Of a stretch of 64,000 nt of DNA, positions 10,042 through 21,929 are shown in pieces. How positions within the stretch are numbered: the stretch's first letter is position 1; the number at the start of each line of letters is the position of its first letter. The stretch spans positions 25,332,241-25,396,240 of the forward strand of contig CM047809.1 of NCBI GenBank assembly GCA_026214975.1, read 5' to 3'. The translations under genes were made by a program, and so were the position numbers. This DNA is from Gentiana macrophylla (taxonomy: Eukaryota; Streptophyta; Magnoliopsida; Gentianales; Gentianaceae). A model generated the notes under the pieces. The model did no database searches, was not told the origin of the DNA, and saw only the letters and a program-made list of their open reading frames with translations.

Positions 10042-11987
10042 TGTAACGCCCCATTCCCGGACACCGAGCCCTTATCCGGAAAGAGCGCTCGACACATATA
10101 TTATCAAATAAATTCAATAATATATGTAAGCCTTACGTCATACATCAGAACCAAGCGACGCGGAAGATTAAACAACTCAAAAACTCGGGGAAACCAAAAG
10201 ATCGAACACACGGTAATCAATGCTGTGAAAAACTAAATCCAATAAAGAGAACTAATCATCAAACATCCAAATCCCAAAAGATCTCAAAAGAAGCTAAACC
10301 AAAAAGAAGGACAACATTGTTCAAACGTGAAACAACCGTTTTAAGAAAGAAACAACGAAAAGAACTTAGTCTTCAAAAGCTTCATCTCAAACTTCATCAT
10401 CAAAGAACTCGTCAACCGTAGCAACCTGTTCATATTCTTTGGGGAAAAGGGAAGACAAACACAACGTAACGGGGTAAGTACAAAAGTACTCGATGCTTAG
10501 CGTGAAGATCGTATAACTATGATCTCATAAAGAAATAAAAGCAACGCCGTCTTTTATTAATTCATTTCCGTTGTTAACCACTAGCTAACTATCATATTAT
10601 GTTCATAGCATAACATGAGGTTCCAAAGGTATCTAACTTAGCTCAAGTTTGTTACATCATGAATAACAAGGGCACTACGCCTAGTAATAGGATGTACTAG
10701 GACAATGGGTGCAACCTACTTAGAGACACGCTCTGGTAGCCCGGGAATATCGAGTCCCGATAGTGTGATAACCGCGGAATGTACCAGGCGCTTTATCTAG
10801 CCAATCGATTGACCGGCGTGGAGTGCGATCTACTTTGTGCAGTCGAAGAACACATCGCGATATTGTACTATGCCTTACCAAGCATTGCATGATGTTTAAG
10901 ATTATTAACCTAGCACATACGTTTGATTAGATGTTTAACTAGCCACCTAAGTGTTTTCAAGTAAGCTCCCTCACATCTCGTACTCTCGTACTTAGACCAC
11001 TAGACACGGACAAGCCCTAGCAATTACACAGACATCGATAAACTCTAGCTTATCGAAGCACAAGGCAAATCCAAAGCTTTCGACGGTCCCACACTTCGTC
11101 TTTTTAGGAATCCATGTGGTGCGGAACTAAACGCATCAAAAGCTAATTGAGCTTTGTCACATAAGGTTATCACGATAAATACGCTATTATGGAGCTTTAA
11201 ACACATAACAAAAGGAAAAAAATCTTGAAAGCAGATCCTGTCCGGACGGATAAACTTTACATCCGATCTTGAGAAATAGGTATGCGGATACACAACTCAT
11301 CCGTGCGGATGGACCAACACTTTCGGTCGACCGAAAGGATAGGCTCGGTCGGCCGAGCCTCTCTGCACTGTTACACGTTTTTTTTCTTGCACCACGAGAG
11401 AGGCGATTTTACGCACTCTGCGTTTTCTACTAAAATACAACCCAACCTCGACTTAAACGAATTAAAACCATGGAAAACAATCATACAAATTGCTCTACCA
11501 CTTTACGAAACCTTAATCATACGATAAGAAAACCACGTTACCTTAATTTGCGTGGTACAACGATCCAAACTACCAAAGCTTTGAAAAAGGTTAAACCTTT
11601 AACCTCCAACGTGAACGGATCTAGGGATTGCTGGTGTCAAAACGATCCTCGTCTCGCGGTGATCCTTTCTCTCTTGAGACGTCTGTTGAAAAGAGCAACG
11701 AATTAGCCTTGAAAATCGAAAGCCTCTTCTCTCTTTTTTTTTCTCTCCTGCGCCTCTCTTTCTGCGTCCCCCCCTCTTTTTGTCAAAACAACTAGGTTAA
11801 AATTAGGATTAGTTTTCTTTTTATAATCCCAATTACCTAATTATTTAATTATTTCCCTTAAAAAGAAAATCCTTGTTTATCCTTTTTCTTTTCTTTTTCC
11901 GAAAATCCTTTAATTAAAAATAACATAATATTCTGATTTTTGCTAAAAGACCGAATTGCCCTTTTTAAAAAAAATCGGGATATTACA
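10042..11987 (-). repeat. 3' LTR (element sense) of the Tekay-like gypsy
   Basis: 1946 bp, bounded by TGTAACG and ATTACA; pairs with 18844-20782. It holds no element coding; the short plus-strand frames around 11282-11706 differ between the two copies and are not taken as genes. Confidence 0.9.
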
Positions 11988-12003
11988 TTCCTCCCCCCTT
12001 AAG
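11988..12003 (-). promoter_or_regulatory. Polypurine tract of the Tekay-like gypsy
   Basis: Plus-strand ttcctccccccttaag reads as aaggggggagg on the element strand, directly next to the LTR. This is the plus-strand DNA primer site and fixes the element's orientation. Confidence 0.85.
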
Positions 12004-12022
12004 AGGAGTTTCGTCCTCGAAA

Positions 12023-13530
12023 CTAGATCGTACCTAGTAGATGAGGGAACTCTGGGAACTCGTCGAACATGTCCGCTTCCACTTCCCAAGTGGCTTCCGT
12101 CGGTGCTTGATTGCTCCATTGCACTAACACTAACGGGATCACTCGTCTCTTTATCATCTTCTCTTTCCTATCCAGAATCCTTATCGGCTTCTCCACGTAG
12201 GAGAGATTATCTTGCAACACTTCCGGGTCAATCTCAGATTCCACGTCCACTTTAGATAGACACTTCCTAAGCATCGATACATGGAAAACATTGTGGACTC
12301 TGAGACATCGACTCACGGTAACCGAAGTCTATAAGCCAACTTCCCAACTCTTTCGATGACATCAAAGGTCCTACATACCTTGGACTTAGCTTTCCTTTCT
12401 GTCCGAACCTCTTGATACCCTTCATCGGAGGCGCTCGAAGGTAAACTCTATCCCCGACCTCAAACTCTAGTGGTCTTCTTCTAACATCGGCCCAACTCTT
12501 ACGGCGATCTTGAGCGACTTTGATTTTTCCTTATCAACTCAATTTTCTCCTTGGCTTGTTGAACCATCTCCGGCCCTGTGATATGTTTCTCTCCCACTTC
12601 ATCCCAGTAAAAAGTGGAGTTCTACACTTCTACCGTACAAGGCCTCAAAGGTGGCATTCCCAAACTTGCATGGTAACTATTGTTGTAAGCAAACTCAGCC
12701 AAGTTGAGGTAATCTATCCATGATCCCCGGCATCCAAAACACAAGCTCTAAGCATATCCTCGAGAGTCCGAATTGTTCTCTCTCGATTTGCCCGTCCGTC
12801 TGCGGATGAAGCATTTGTACTCAAATCGAGTCTTAGTCCCAAAAGCTTTACGCAAACCCTTCCGAAGCGGCGATAAATCTACTATCACTGTCGGATACAA
12901 TGGATAGAGGCACACCATGAAGCTTCACTATATTGTCGATATACATTGTAGCGAACTTCTTTATAGGCATGTCCACTTTACCACGGCAAGAAATGGGCTG
13001 ATTTTGTGAGTCTATCCACAATCACCCAAATCATGTCATGACCGCCCTTAGTCTTAGGCAAACCGGTGATGAAATCCATCGTAATATTCTCCCATTTCCA
13101 TTCCGGTACCTCAAGGTTTCAACAAACCTCCTGGTCTTCTATGTTCTGCTTTCACTCTCTGGCATGTATCACGTCTTGCCACAAACTCTGCGATCCCTAA
13201 CCCATACCAGGCCACCAATACCTTTCCTTGAGATCTCTATACATCTTAGTGGCTCTGGATGTACCGCAAAAAGCAATCTTATAGGCTTCATCCATAACTT
13301 TCTCTCTTAGGCCATCCACATCGGGCACACACAAGCGGTCTCTATACCAAAGATGACCACTCTTGTCCAACCCGATAACCCAATGTCGGCTTCTCTCGAG
13401 CTACTCGCTTCAAATTAATCAACACCGGGTCTTTATCACCTTGGCCCGAATCTCATCTAGCAAATCGACCTTGCCATCAATGGCGCCAAATTCGAGCTTC
13501 ACCCTTCCTTTCAATCACTTGAATCTGCAT
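12023..13530 (-). pseudogene. Tekay-like integrase with chromodomain-type C-terminus
   Basis: The clearest part is 12023-12316: VFHVSMLRKCL, DRKEKMIKRRVIPLVLVQW and EATWEVEADMFDEFPEF, the end of a chromovirus integrase fused to a chromodomain-like module; this WE(V/L)E module is typical of Tekay/Del elements. Chromodomains are proposed to steer insertion to particular chromatin marks. Upstream (12320-13530) the catalytic core is present only in pieces across frames, with several stops and frameshifts. The reading follows directly from RNase H, as in gypsy pol. Confidence 0.78.
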
Positions 13531-13531
13531 C

Positions 13532-13984
13532 CTATCCAGCGATCTCGACTCCTTGCAAGGTAGTGATAGCATTAACCGCTCTCCGGCTAAGTGCATCTAC
13601 TACAACATTCGCTTTACCCGAGTGGTATTGAATGTCCAAGTCGTAATCTTTCACGAACTCCAACCATCTTCTTTGTCTCATGTTCAGATTCTCCTGAGTA
13701 AAGAAGAACTTAAGACTCTTATGATCCGTGAAGATCCTTGCCTTGACACCATACAGATAGTGTCTCCAAAGCTTCAGAGCAAAAACCACTGCTGCCAACT
13801 CCAAGTCGTGTGTAGGGTAATTCTTCTCATGCACCTTTAACTGCCTAGATGCATAAGCAATCACCTTTCCTGATTGCATCAAAACACAACCCAAACCTTG
13901 ACCCGATGCGTCTGTATATACATCATAGTTATAAAAAACTTCCGGTAATGCTAACACGGGTGCTGTGGTCAACTTTTCTTTCAA
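13532..13984 (-). pseudogene. Tekay-like RNase H
   Basis: Intact 150-codon segment with the RNase H landmarks in order: [16 protein letters not shown] (first catalytic Asp), [30 protein letters not shown] (catalytic Glu), [12 protein letters not shown] (catalytic Asp) and [12 protein letters not shown], ending with [12 protein letters not shown]. It removes RNA from the RNA:DNA hybrid. Upstream RT and downstream integrase are frame-shifted relative to it, so it is a piece of a broken polyprotein. Confidence 0.9.
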
Positions 13985-14825
13985 AGTCTGAAAAGCTTCC
14001 TCACATTCACTGGTCCACTCATACTTAACGTTCTTTTGAGTAAGCCTCGTGAGAGGTGTAGCTATCTTAGAGAAATCCTTTACAAACTTCCGGTAGTACC
14101 CACTAAACCCAGAAACTTCTTATCTCCGTTCTTGATGTCGGTCTGAGGCCACTTAGAAAGCGGCTTCTATCTTCATTGGATCCACCTTAATGCCTTCTCC
14201 GAAATTATATGCCCAAGAAAACTCACTTGGTCCAGCCAAAACTCACACTTAGAAAACTTGGCATACAATTTGTTCTCCTTTAAGGTCTGTAGAACTATCC
14301 TTAGGTGTTCTTCATGCTCTTCCTCATCCTTAGAGTACACCAAGATATCGTCTATGAAAACTATCACAAACTTATCGAGATAAGGCATGAAAACTCTTTG
14401 CATCAAGTCCATGAATTTCGATGGAGCATTAGTGAGTCAAAACGGCATGACCAAAAACTCATAATGTCCATATCTCAAATCTTGAAAATTTGTCTTAGGT
14501 ATATCGACACCTTGATCTTCAAGCGATGATAACCGGACCTAAGATCAATCTTAGAGAACACCTTCTTACCTTGCAAGCGGTGAGCAGATCATCAATCCTT
14601 GGTAAAGGATACTTATTCTTGATTGTCGGTTTATTCGACTCTCTGTAGTCGATGCACAAACGCATACTCCCATCTTTCTTCTTCACAAACAAGACCGGTG
14701 CTCCCGGTGATGTACTTGGTGGATGATGTTTTCTCTAGCATCTCCTTAGGTGAGTTTTCAACTCTTTCAACTCCATTGGGTGCCATCCTATAAGGTGCTT
14801 TAGCCCTTTGGTGATGCTCCGGCAA
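13985..14825 (-). pseudogene. Tekay-like reverse transcriptase
   Basis: The polymerase box [11 protein letters not shown] lies in 14173-14412 with [15 protein letters not shown] before it and [17 protein letters not shown] after it, typical of gypsy RT. The N-terminal part at 14631-14825 retains KAPYRMAP but is frame-shifted before the region that should read [17 protein letters not shown]. Further small shifts occur around 14450-14600 and 14000-14160. It synthesises cDNA from element RNA; as written it cannot be translated through. Confidence 0.85.
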
Positions 14826-15385
14826 TCAATTCGATCTCGAACTCTATGGCCCTATCAGGCATATGTCCTGGCAAATCTTCCGGAAAAACTTCGGGAAAGT
14901 CCTTAGCTACACGAGTCTCTCCTAACTCGGGCCTATGCTTTTCCTTATCTAATGCATACACCACGAAACCCTGGCAACTCCTCTTCAAATCTTTTAGGGC
15001 TTTAACTGCTGAGATGATAGGATAACGTTTCTTGCTAGACTTGTACGCATTACCCTGAAACGTCTTAGCTGATTTTCCTAGAGCCTTAAAGATCACCCTT
15101 TTTCCTCTACAATCCAAGTAGACGAAATTCTTAGACAACCAGTCCATTCCTAGGATAACATCGAAGTCTGAGAAATCCAACACCATCAAAGCATGTTGGC
15201 ACTGGTACGTCCCGACTCTAATATCAACTTGGGGTGTGACTTGAGCACATCTAGTAACTCGGCCCAAAGGTGTGGTTATACTCAAAGGTCTCTCCAATTC
15301 CTTAAGAGGTAGGTTCAACTTCTTAGCTATCTTAGAGGAAACAAAAGTCACGATGCTCGATATCAAGCAGTTTGAAGCGCTAGAT
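14800..15385 (-). pseudogene. Tekay-like aspartic protease, interrupted at the active site
   Basis: The frame at 14800-15366 reads SSIVTFVSSKIAKKL, then DVILGMDWLSKNFVYLDC, the flap and C-terminal motifs of chromovirus retropepsin, followed by the protease-RT linker ending in FPEVFPEDLPG. Reading back past the annotated start, codons for ASNCLISS are visible up to about 15380. The DSGA catalytic tetrad just upstream is lost because foreign sequence (15386-17403) begins there. The protease therefore lacks its active-site Asp in this copy. Confidence 0.85.
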
Positions 15386-17403
15386 TATCTATGATTATGG
15401 TACCTAACAAGTGAATCAATTTACGTATAAATATGTAATATCATATCGCGCTATATCATATTAAATATTTATAATAAACACAAACAACGAAAAGTACACA
15501 TCACCACAAGGTCATCTAACTCTTCGGTTCGCATCTGCTGCGAAGACCACGAATGATGCGCTACACGTAGTGCGATTACCTGCTTTGAGTTCTTTATTAG
15601 ATTTAATATCGTCGGATCAATCATGGATTGACCCGATTCTGCAATGGAATGCATCGAGATCTAGATCTAAAGAAACAAAGAACATAAATTTAAGATCTAA
15701 ACTACAAGGGGTTTAGGAGCCTACCTTTTTATGGTGCTTAACTCCAAGAACGATAGATCTCCAAGAACACGTATTTGAGAAGCCACGAGTCTTCCAGCGT
15801 GTGTCTCCAAAGCAACACCAGGTGGATGGTGTTTCCCGCCGCCGGACCTCGCTTGATATGCTACGGAAAAATCCCGAAGATTTTCCAACTCAACTCCTAA
15901 GAATAGAGGCCGAAATTTTCAGCCAATTTCTCTTGTGAATAGTGACGTGAATAGTGTATTTCAAAGGCTTGGAAGAACTCTCTTTATATAGGAGAGTAAA
16001 ACTTAACCTCAAAGGATTAAATAATTAAGAGATAATTATTACATTAATCCTTTTTCCAAATAAAAGATAAATAAAATAAATTATCCCAAACAAATTAGGA
16101 TAAATCATATTATTATCTAATATTTCATGAATTATCATTTAACAAATAAAAGATAAATCACACATTAAATAATTATCCAAGAAAACTAATTTCTTAATAA
16201 TATATTAATGCAAATATAAGCCCCAACACTTAGTCAAATAAGTCATGCGCATATTTCTATATTTGACCAATTAGGTCAAAGGTCAACACACCAATTTGGG
16301 CGAGTCACGAAAAATGTCTTTTCCGTGTATTTAATTATTTAGTCAACTAAACAATTAATCACACATATCAATTAAATAGCCCAATCCACTATTTAATTAT
16401 AATTGAGGTGCAACGACGAGAAACCTATATGCTATATTTAGGAGCCACGTCGGGGACCATGGACCCGTATTCGGTAGCTACAATAAATCGAATAAAATTA
16501 TTCATCAGACGAATAATTATATCCAACCTATTAATTCGGGATTACACCACCATAAACCCGAAAGCCGAACTCTATCGAATATAGATAACTTACACTCAAT
16601 TTATGAGTCGGCGTCCATTGATATAATCATTACATACGGATAAATCCTCCATGATTTTTCATTTCGATTCGGGATATTTCCGTAAACCCTTCTCGAAACA
16701 TATTATCCTTATTTACCATTAACCCACAGTGATCAATTAGTTCATATTCAATATAATATGAACTCGGCCGATCGATCGGTTTCTAGGGTCAACAAATAAA
16801 GAGGCTGTCTCTCTACTTCCCGAGGAAGGAATGGATTCCATATACGTGATAGCACGGACCACTCACTCATTCGAGAATAGAGACAACGAGAAGTGTTGGA
16901 CCACGTACTTGAGTGATCCTTACTAACACATCAAACTCTACCTAGTCTAAGCGTTAAATGCAGTGATCACCTCGGGATTAAGATTAATCCATACATGATC
17001 ATCTTGTGATTCGATAAGACTTCTCGATTACGGAATTATATCGAGAACTCAAATCAAATCGGTCCAGCCCCTATATGATTATCATCATATATAAATGCCC
17101 CACTAGGTACCCTATTACCGGCAGATCCGTATAAGGCTGTCACATCTAAAGTGTTAGGCGCATTAATAGCAAATTAATCATGAGACCCATACTCAGTTAA
17201 TAAGCGCTACGGACTAAGTTAATTTTAAGTACATCTCACTAACTCAATCCTCTTGTGTATAGCCATACAACTGAGTTATGTGATTACATAAGCGAGTACT
17301 TAGGGTTTTGATAGTGTCTTAATTATAAGCATACATGCATATAATAAGATGAATTATTAATTACATCCTAAAACAATTATACAATTGTCTTTCGGGCACT
17401 ACA
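15386..17403 (-). repeat. Solo-LTR-like insertion in the gypsy protease
   Basis: On the minus strand it begins TGTAGTGCCCGAAAGAC and is related over most of its length to the solo LTR at 31267-32940: shared landmarks include the quoted start, the GAATCCATTCCTTCCT block, the TATATAAA box (minus strand, 15983-15990) and the ACCCCTTGTAGT block. It has no gag or pol. The end near 15386 and the target duplication could not be fixed, so it may be a recombined solo LTR with a deletion at one side. It adds about 2.0 kb between gag and protease. A 61-codon frame within it is not credible. Confidence 0.7.
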
Positions 17404-18739
17404 CCTTCTGATTACCTCGTCCTCTGCACGATTACCTTGAGAGGCTTCTTAGGACACACTCTCGAGTAATGTCCCACTTCCCCACAGTGGAAACAACTCA
17501 CGCTACACTACACACCATGCACTCTCTGTGTGTGTCTTGTTACACTTAGCACAAACATTTGGCGTTCCACTTGCTTTGAACTCTTCGTGGCAGTTTTCTG
17601 CCCTCTTAACATTCTGCTTGTGGTGCTCTCTATTACTTCCTTGAAAATTTGAGAAAGACCTCTTATCTCCAACTACAACCGTCATCTCTTGGAAAATCTC
17701 TCCATGATCAAAGCTCTATCCATGGCGCTTGCCATGCTCGTAGGTCTATCTCTAGCATGCCGCCCGCCACCTCGTGTGACAATCCTTCCATTAATTTATC
17801 AATCTTTTTCTCTTCACTTTTCATGATCTCGGGGTAGAATCGCCCAACTCATGGAACTTAGAATCTTGAGTCACCGTAGTATATCTCCACTTGTTTCAAA
17901 CTCGAAATTCATTAGCCTTTGCATTACGAGTGTTTCAGGAAAGTATTCCTTGTAGAGCAGGTCTTTGAACCTTGCCCAATCCGTGATCCTCGGATTAACA
18001 CGCTCATCACGCTTCCATCCAACTTTCGGCATTTCACGCCAACAAGGATATGGCTAAATGAGCCCACTTTCGGTTACGGAGCTTTCATATTTACGCACAC
18101 TTTCTCGAACCCACGAATCCATAAATCTGCTGCGGTTGGTTCGACATTGCCAAAGAACTCGACACCTATGTTTCTTCATCTTCTCATACCAATCAAGCTG
18201 ATGCATCATAACCCCCAAACGATGATCTTTGTCTTGGCTCTTTGCCTTGCGGGTGGGGCATTACGATCTTGATAGTTACGTTGGGGATGAGTGTAGCCAG
18301 TGCTCTGAGCGAATCCGACCTAGGCGGTGGTGGAGATAGAACCGTCGGTTGGGGTGTAAAACTCGGTGGTGCGAGAAGAAAGCGTCGATACACTGTGGAT
18401 AAGCGAAAAAGCGACTAGCGGTGGATGAGAAGTCCCAACCGGTCCAACTCGTGGTCCTTGGGGTGAAGTAACGATGCGATGCGGGTGTTAAACCGTGAAG
18501 GACCCCCTTGTTCCACTCTACCTCTGGTGACAATGTCTGGTCCCTGATTCACCCCACGCATGATGTTGTTCATAGACGGGGTGTTCACTTGAGACACTGT
18601 AGGGCCCTGAGTAGCGGGTCCACTTCTTCTCCTTCTCGGAATCACAACCTCGGTAAATCACCTTTCCTCAGCGTTACCCGTGCAGGTGTTAGGCGCCTCG
18701 GTGTTACTCGTATTAGCTCCTCCTCTAGTAAGAACCATT
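17404..18739 (-). pseudogene. Tekay-like gag with zinc knuckle
   Basis: Starts near 18739 with MVLTRGGANTSN and is broken into several frames. A central block resembles the gypsy gag core (EFFGNVEPTAADLWIRGFEKV at 18080-18160, in pieces). The C-terminal zinc knuckle reads CFHCGEVGHYSRVC (CX2CX4HX4C) near 17465-17510, preceded by a second cysteine-rich motif CAKCNKTHTESAW. Gag is the structural particle protein. The normal linker to the protease is shortened: only ~60 bases separate the knuckle from the inserted LTR. Confidence 0.8.
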
Positions 18740-18825
18740 ACGTAACTAAGAAAGAGAAGGGGTTACTAAAGCTCTAAAACTTATCTTAAAGAAGAAATCA
18801 AGTCCTACACGCAAGGAAAACCTTT

Positions 18826-18838
18826 CTCTACGATACCA
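18826..18838 (-). promoter_or_regulatory. Primer-binding site of the Tekay-like gypsy
   Basis: On the element strand TGGTATCGTAGAG follows the 5' LTR after a few bases. It resembles the initiator tRNA-Met complement TGGTATCAGAGC with small changes. Position and orientation agree with the minus-strand element. Confidence 0.7.
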
Positions 18839-18843
18839 AGCTA

Positions 18844-20782
18844 TGCGCCCCATTCCCGGACACGAGCCCTTATCCGGAAGAAGCGCTCGGCACATATATT
18901 ATCAAATAAATTCAATAATATATGTAAGCCTTACGTCATACATCGAGAACCAAGCGGCGGAAGATAAAACAACTCAAAAACTGGGAAACCAAAAGATCGA
19001 ACACACGGTAATCAATCTTTGTGAAAAACTAAATCAATAAAGAGAACTAATCATCCAACATCCAAATCCCAAAAGATCTCAAAAGCTAAACCAAAAGAAG
19101 GACAACATTGTTCAAGCGTGAAACAACCGTTTTAAGAAAGAAACAACGAAAAGAACTAAGTCTTCAAAAGCTTCATCTCAAACTTCATCATCAAAGAACT
19201 TCGTCAACCGTAGCAACTTTGTTCATCTTCTTTGGGGAAAGGGAAGACAAACACAGCGTAACGGGGTAAGTACAAAAGTACTCGATGCTAGCGTAGAATA
19301 TCGTATAACTATGATCTCATAAAGAAATAAAAGCAACGCCGTCTTTTATTAATTCATTTCCGTTGTTAACCACTAGCTAACTATCATATTATGTTCATAG
19401 CATAACATGAGGTTCCAAAGGTATCTAACTTAGCTCAAGTTTGTTACATCATGAATAACAAGGGCACTACGCTAGTAATAGGATGTACTAGGACAATGGG
19501 TGCAACCTACTTAGAGACACGCTCTAGTAGCCCGGGAATATCGAGTCCGATAGTGTGATAACCGGCGAGAATGTACCAGGCAGCTTTATCTAGCCAATCG
19601 ATTGACCGGCGTGGAGTGCGATCTACTTTGTCTGCAGTCGGAGAACACATCGCGATATTGTACTATGCCTTACCAAGCATTGCATGATGTTTAAGATTAT
19701 TAACTAGCACATACGTTTGATTAGATGTTTAACTAGCCACCTAAGTCTTTTCAAGTAAGCTCTCTCACATCTCTACTCTCGTACTTAGACCCACTAGACA
19801 CGGACAAGCCCTAGCAATTACACAGACATCGATAAACTCTAGTTTATCGAAGCACAAAACAAATCAAAGCTTTCGGCGGTCCCACACTTCCGTCTTTTAG
19901 GGAATCCATGTGGTGCGGAACTAAACGCATCAAAAGCTAATTGAGCTTTGTCACATAAGGTTATCACGATAAATCGCTATTATGGAGCTTTAAACACATA
20001 ACAAAAGAAAAAGCGATCTTGAAAGCGATCCCTGTCCGGACGGATAAACTTTACATCCGATCTTGAGAAATAAACATGCGGATACACAACTCATCCGTAT
20101 GGATGGACCAACACTTAGTCGGCCGAAAGGATAGGCTCGGTCGACCGAGCCTCCTCTTGCACATTACCGCGCGTTTTTCTTGCACCACGAGAGGGCGAGT
20201 TTTACGCACTCTGCGTTTTCTACTCAAATACAACCCAACCTCGACTTAAACGAATTAAAACCATGGAAAACAATCATACAAATTGCTCTATCACTTTACG
20301 AAACCTTAATCATACGATAAGAAAACCACGTTACCTTAATTTGTGTGGTATAACGATCCAAACTACCAAAGCTTTGAAAAGGTTAAACCTTTAACCTCCA
20401 ACGTCAGCGGATCTAGGGATTCTTTGGTGTCAAAAGCGATCCTCGTCTCGCGGTGATCCTTTCTCTCTTGAGGCGTCTGTGAAAAAACAGCAGCGGATTA
20501 GCCTTGAAAATCAAAGCCTCTTCTCTCTTTTTTTTTTTCTCTCCTGCGCCTCTCTTTACCGTCCCCCCCCTCTTTTTGTCAAAACAACTAGGTTAAAATT
20601 AGGATTAGTTTTCCTTTTATAATCCCAATTACCTAATTATTTAATTATTTCCCTTAAAAAGAAAATCCTTGTTTATCCTTTTTCTTTTCTTTTTCCGAAA
20701 ATCCTTTAATTAAAAATAGCATAATATTCTGATTTTTGCTAAAAGACCGAATTGCCCTTTTTTAAAAAATCGGGATATTACA
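18844..20782 (-). repeat. 5' LTR (element sense) of the Tekay-like gypsy
   Basis: Partner of 10042-11987; starts TGCGCCCC and ends ATTACA. Differences from its partner are mostly 1-6 bp indels, many next to CTG or CAG. Confidence 0.9.
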
Positions 20783-20962
20783 TAAGGCTCTCGATCATAT
20801 CTCACTTAAATTATTAAGTGATACTCCGGACAAGTTAGAAGTCGAATAAATTTAAGAAGAACGACAATGATATCTGGCGTGTATTGCGAGGATCCGTTCT
20901 TCACAAAATTTGCAGGTTTTTTATAGTATTGGTGATCAATCAAAACCCTCAAAACTACAACA
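20783..20962 (+). repeat. 3' LTR of copia A, right part
   Basis: Continues the copia A LTR after the nested gypsy, matching 4743-4924 and ending ACAACA, followed by the AGAAG duplication at 20963-20967. Confidence 0.92.
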
Positions 20963-20967
20963 AGAAG

Positions 20968-21929
20968 TTATACTAGGGAACTTAAATTGTTTAAGTGATA
21001 TTTTGAAATTGGAATTTAAAATCTAGTGTGCTTGCGTATTAGGTTATTCGAATTCATGAACTTAGAACCAGGATAATTCATTAGATCTGTTGGCACTTTG
21101 ATTGTTGTATAATTGATATTCTTTGACTATTTTTGAGTTTGCTTATTTAGTATTTTGCTTAATCTGTATCTGAGAACTCTTCATATCTCTCGAATCTGAT
21201 ATAATTATGATTCATTTTGTTTGTTTAAATAACCATCTGCTTGGACACATATACTCTTGAATAATAGTGTTCGTTGGTCTGACTGTTTTTATCTGGTAAT
21301 TTCATAATCGACAATTTGAGGTTTTTGTCTCCATATTATAATTAAACTTGTGATCGACCTTTCGTTTACTCCATTGATTTTGTATTTGTTAATTAGTTTT
21401 ACACTTTGATTGCAAATTTAAGCTTGTGTTTGTTTCGTTGATGTTTTTTTGGAGTTTTTTATATCATTCACATGATCATTTCTTCTGATTCTCTCACCAA
21501 TCATTATTTTAACTTCAAATAAAAATTATTAAATTATCTTTTACCATTTCACTTTATCTACTTTATTAATTTTTTACCATTATTTTATTTATTATACTAC
21601 TTTATTTTAATTTCTCTCACCAATCATTTCTTCATTTACACAAATTTAAAAAAAAAACATTTTAACTTTCTAATCATTCATCAATTATTTTTATTATATT
21701 TTATTATCCACTAGCATATAAAAACCTTCAAAATAAACTCAAACCCAAAGCAAGCGGAACCTAAATGTCAAAGTCTGCTTTGCAATAATGAAACTCCCGA
21801 AATGAATTTATCGTAGAGTGTCTTGAATTAGTGAACTTAAATATTAGCCATTAAATTACTATATTATTATAAGATTACCAATAAACTTGGTTATTCACTG
21901 GGTTTTCTTGCAAATTTAATAGTACATGA
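20968..21929. other. AT-rich non-coding DNA
   Basis: T-rich, intron-like composition and no open frame. It was contiguous with 4001-4156 before copia A inserted. Nothing recognisable beyond possible small AT-rich repeats around 21540-21720. Confidence 0.5.

Larger units (their letters stand above)
10042..20782 (-). mobile_element. Ty3/gypsy chromovirus, Tekay-like, nested in the copia A 3' LTR
   Basis: Starts TGTAACGCCCC and ends ATATTACA, with the duplication CAAGG at 10037-10041 and TAAGG (one substitution) at 20783-20787. Long LTRs of about 1.95 kb occupy both ends. All coding reads on the minus strand in the order gag, protease, RT, RNase H, integrase and a chromodomain-like tail, which is the gypsy order (integrase last). 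The polypurine tract is at the left and the primer-binding site at the right, agreeing with minus orientation. The LTRs differ by many short indels and some substitutions. Frameshifts in all domains imply it is not autonomous as given. Confidence 0.92.
4157..20962 (+). mobile_element. Copia LTR retrotransposon (copia A) with a nested gypsy in its 3' LTR
   Basis: LTRs begin TGTTGGTGATTT at 4157 and 9452. The 3' LTR is interrupted after 10041 and resumes at 20783, ending CTACAACA at 20962. The 5-bp duplication AGAAG lies at 4152-4156 and 20963-20967. Domain order between the LTRs is gag, protease, integrase, reverse transcriptase, RNase H, with integrase before RT, which defines Ty1/Copia. Excluding the insert the element is about 6.1 kb. 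Reading frames are recognisable from end to end but carry frameshifts, so it is structurally complete and probably no longer autonomous. Confidence 0.93.

Noticed and set aside
12023..13563. Plus-strand frames opposite the Tekay-like integrase and RNase H
   Set aside because: The minus strand carries the recognisable domains; plus-strand frames have none.
15469..15654. 61-codon minus-strand frame inside the solo-LTR-like sequence
   Set aside because: Not present in the related LTR at 31267-32940 and without a domain.
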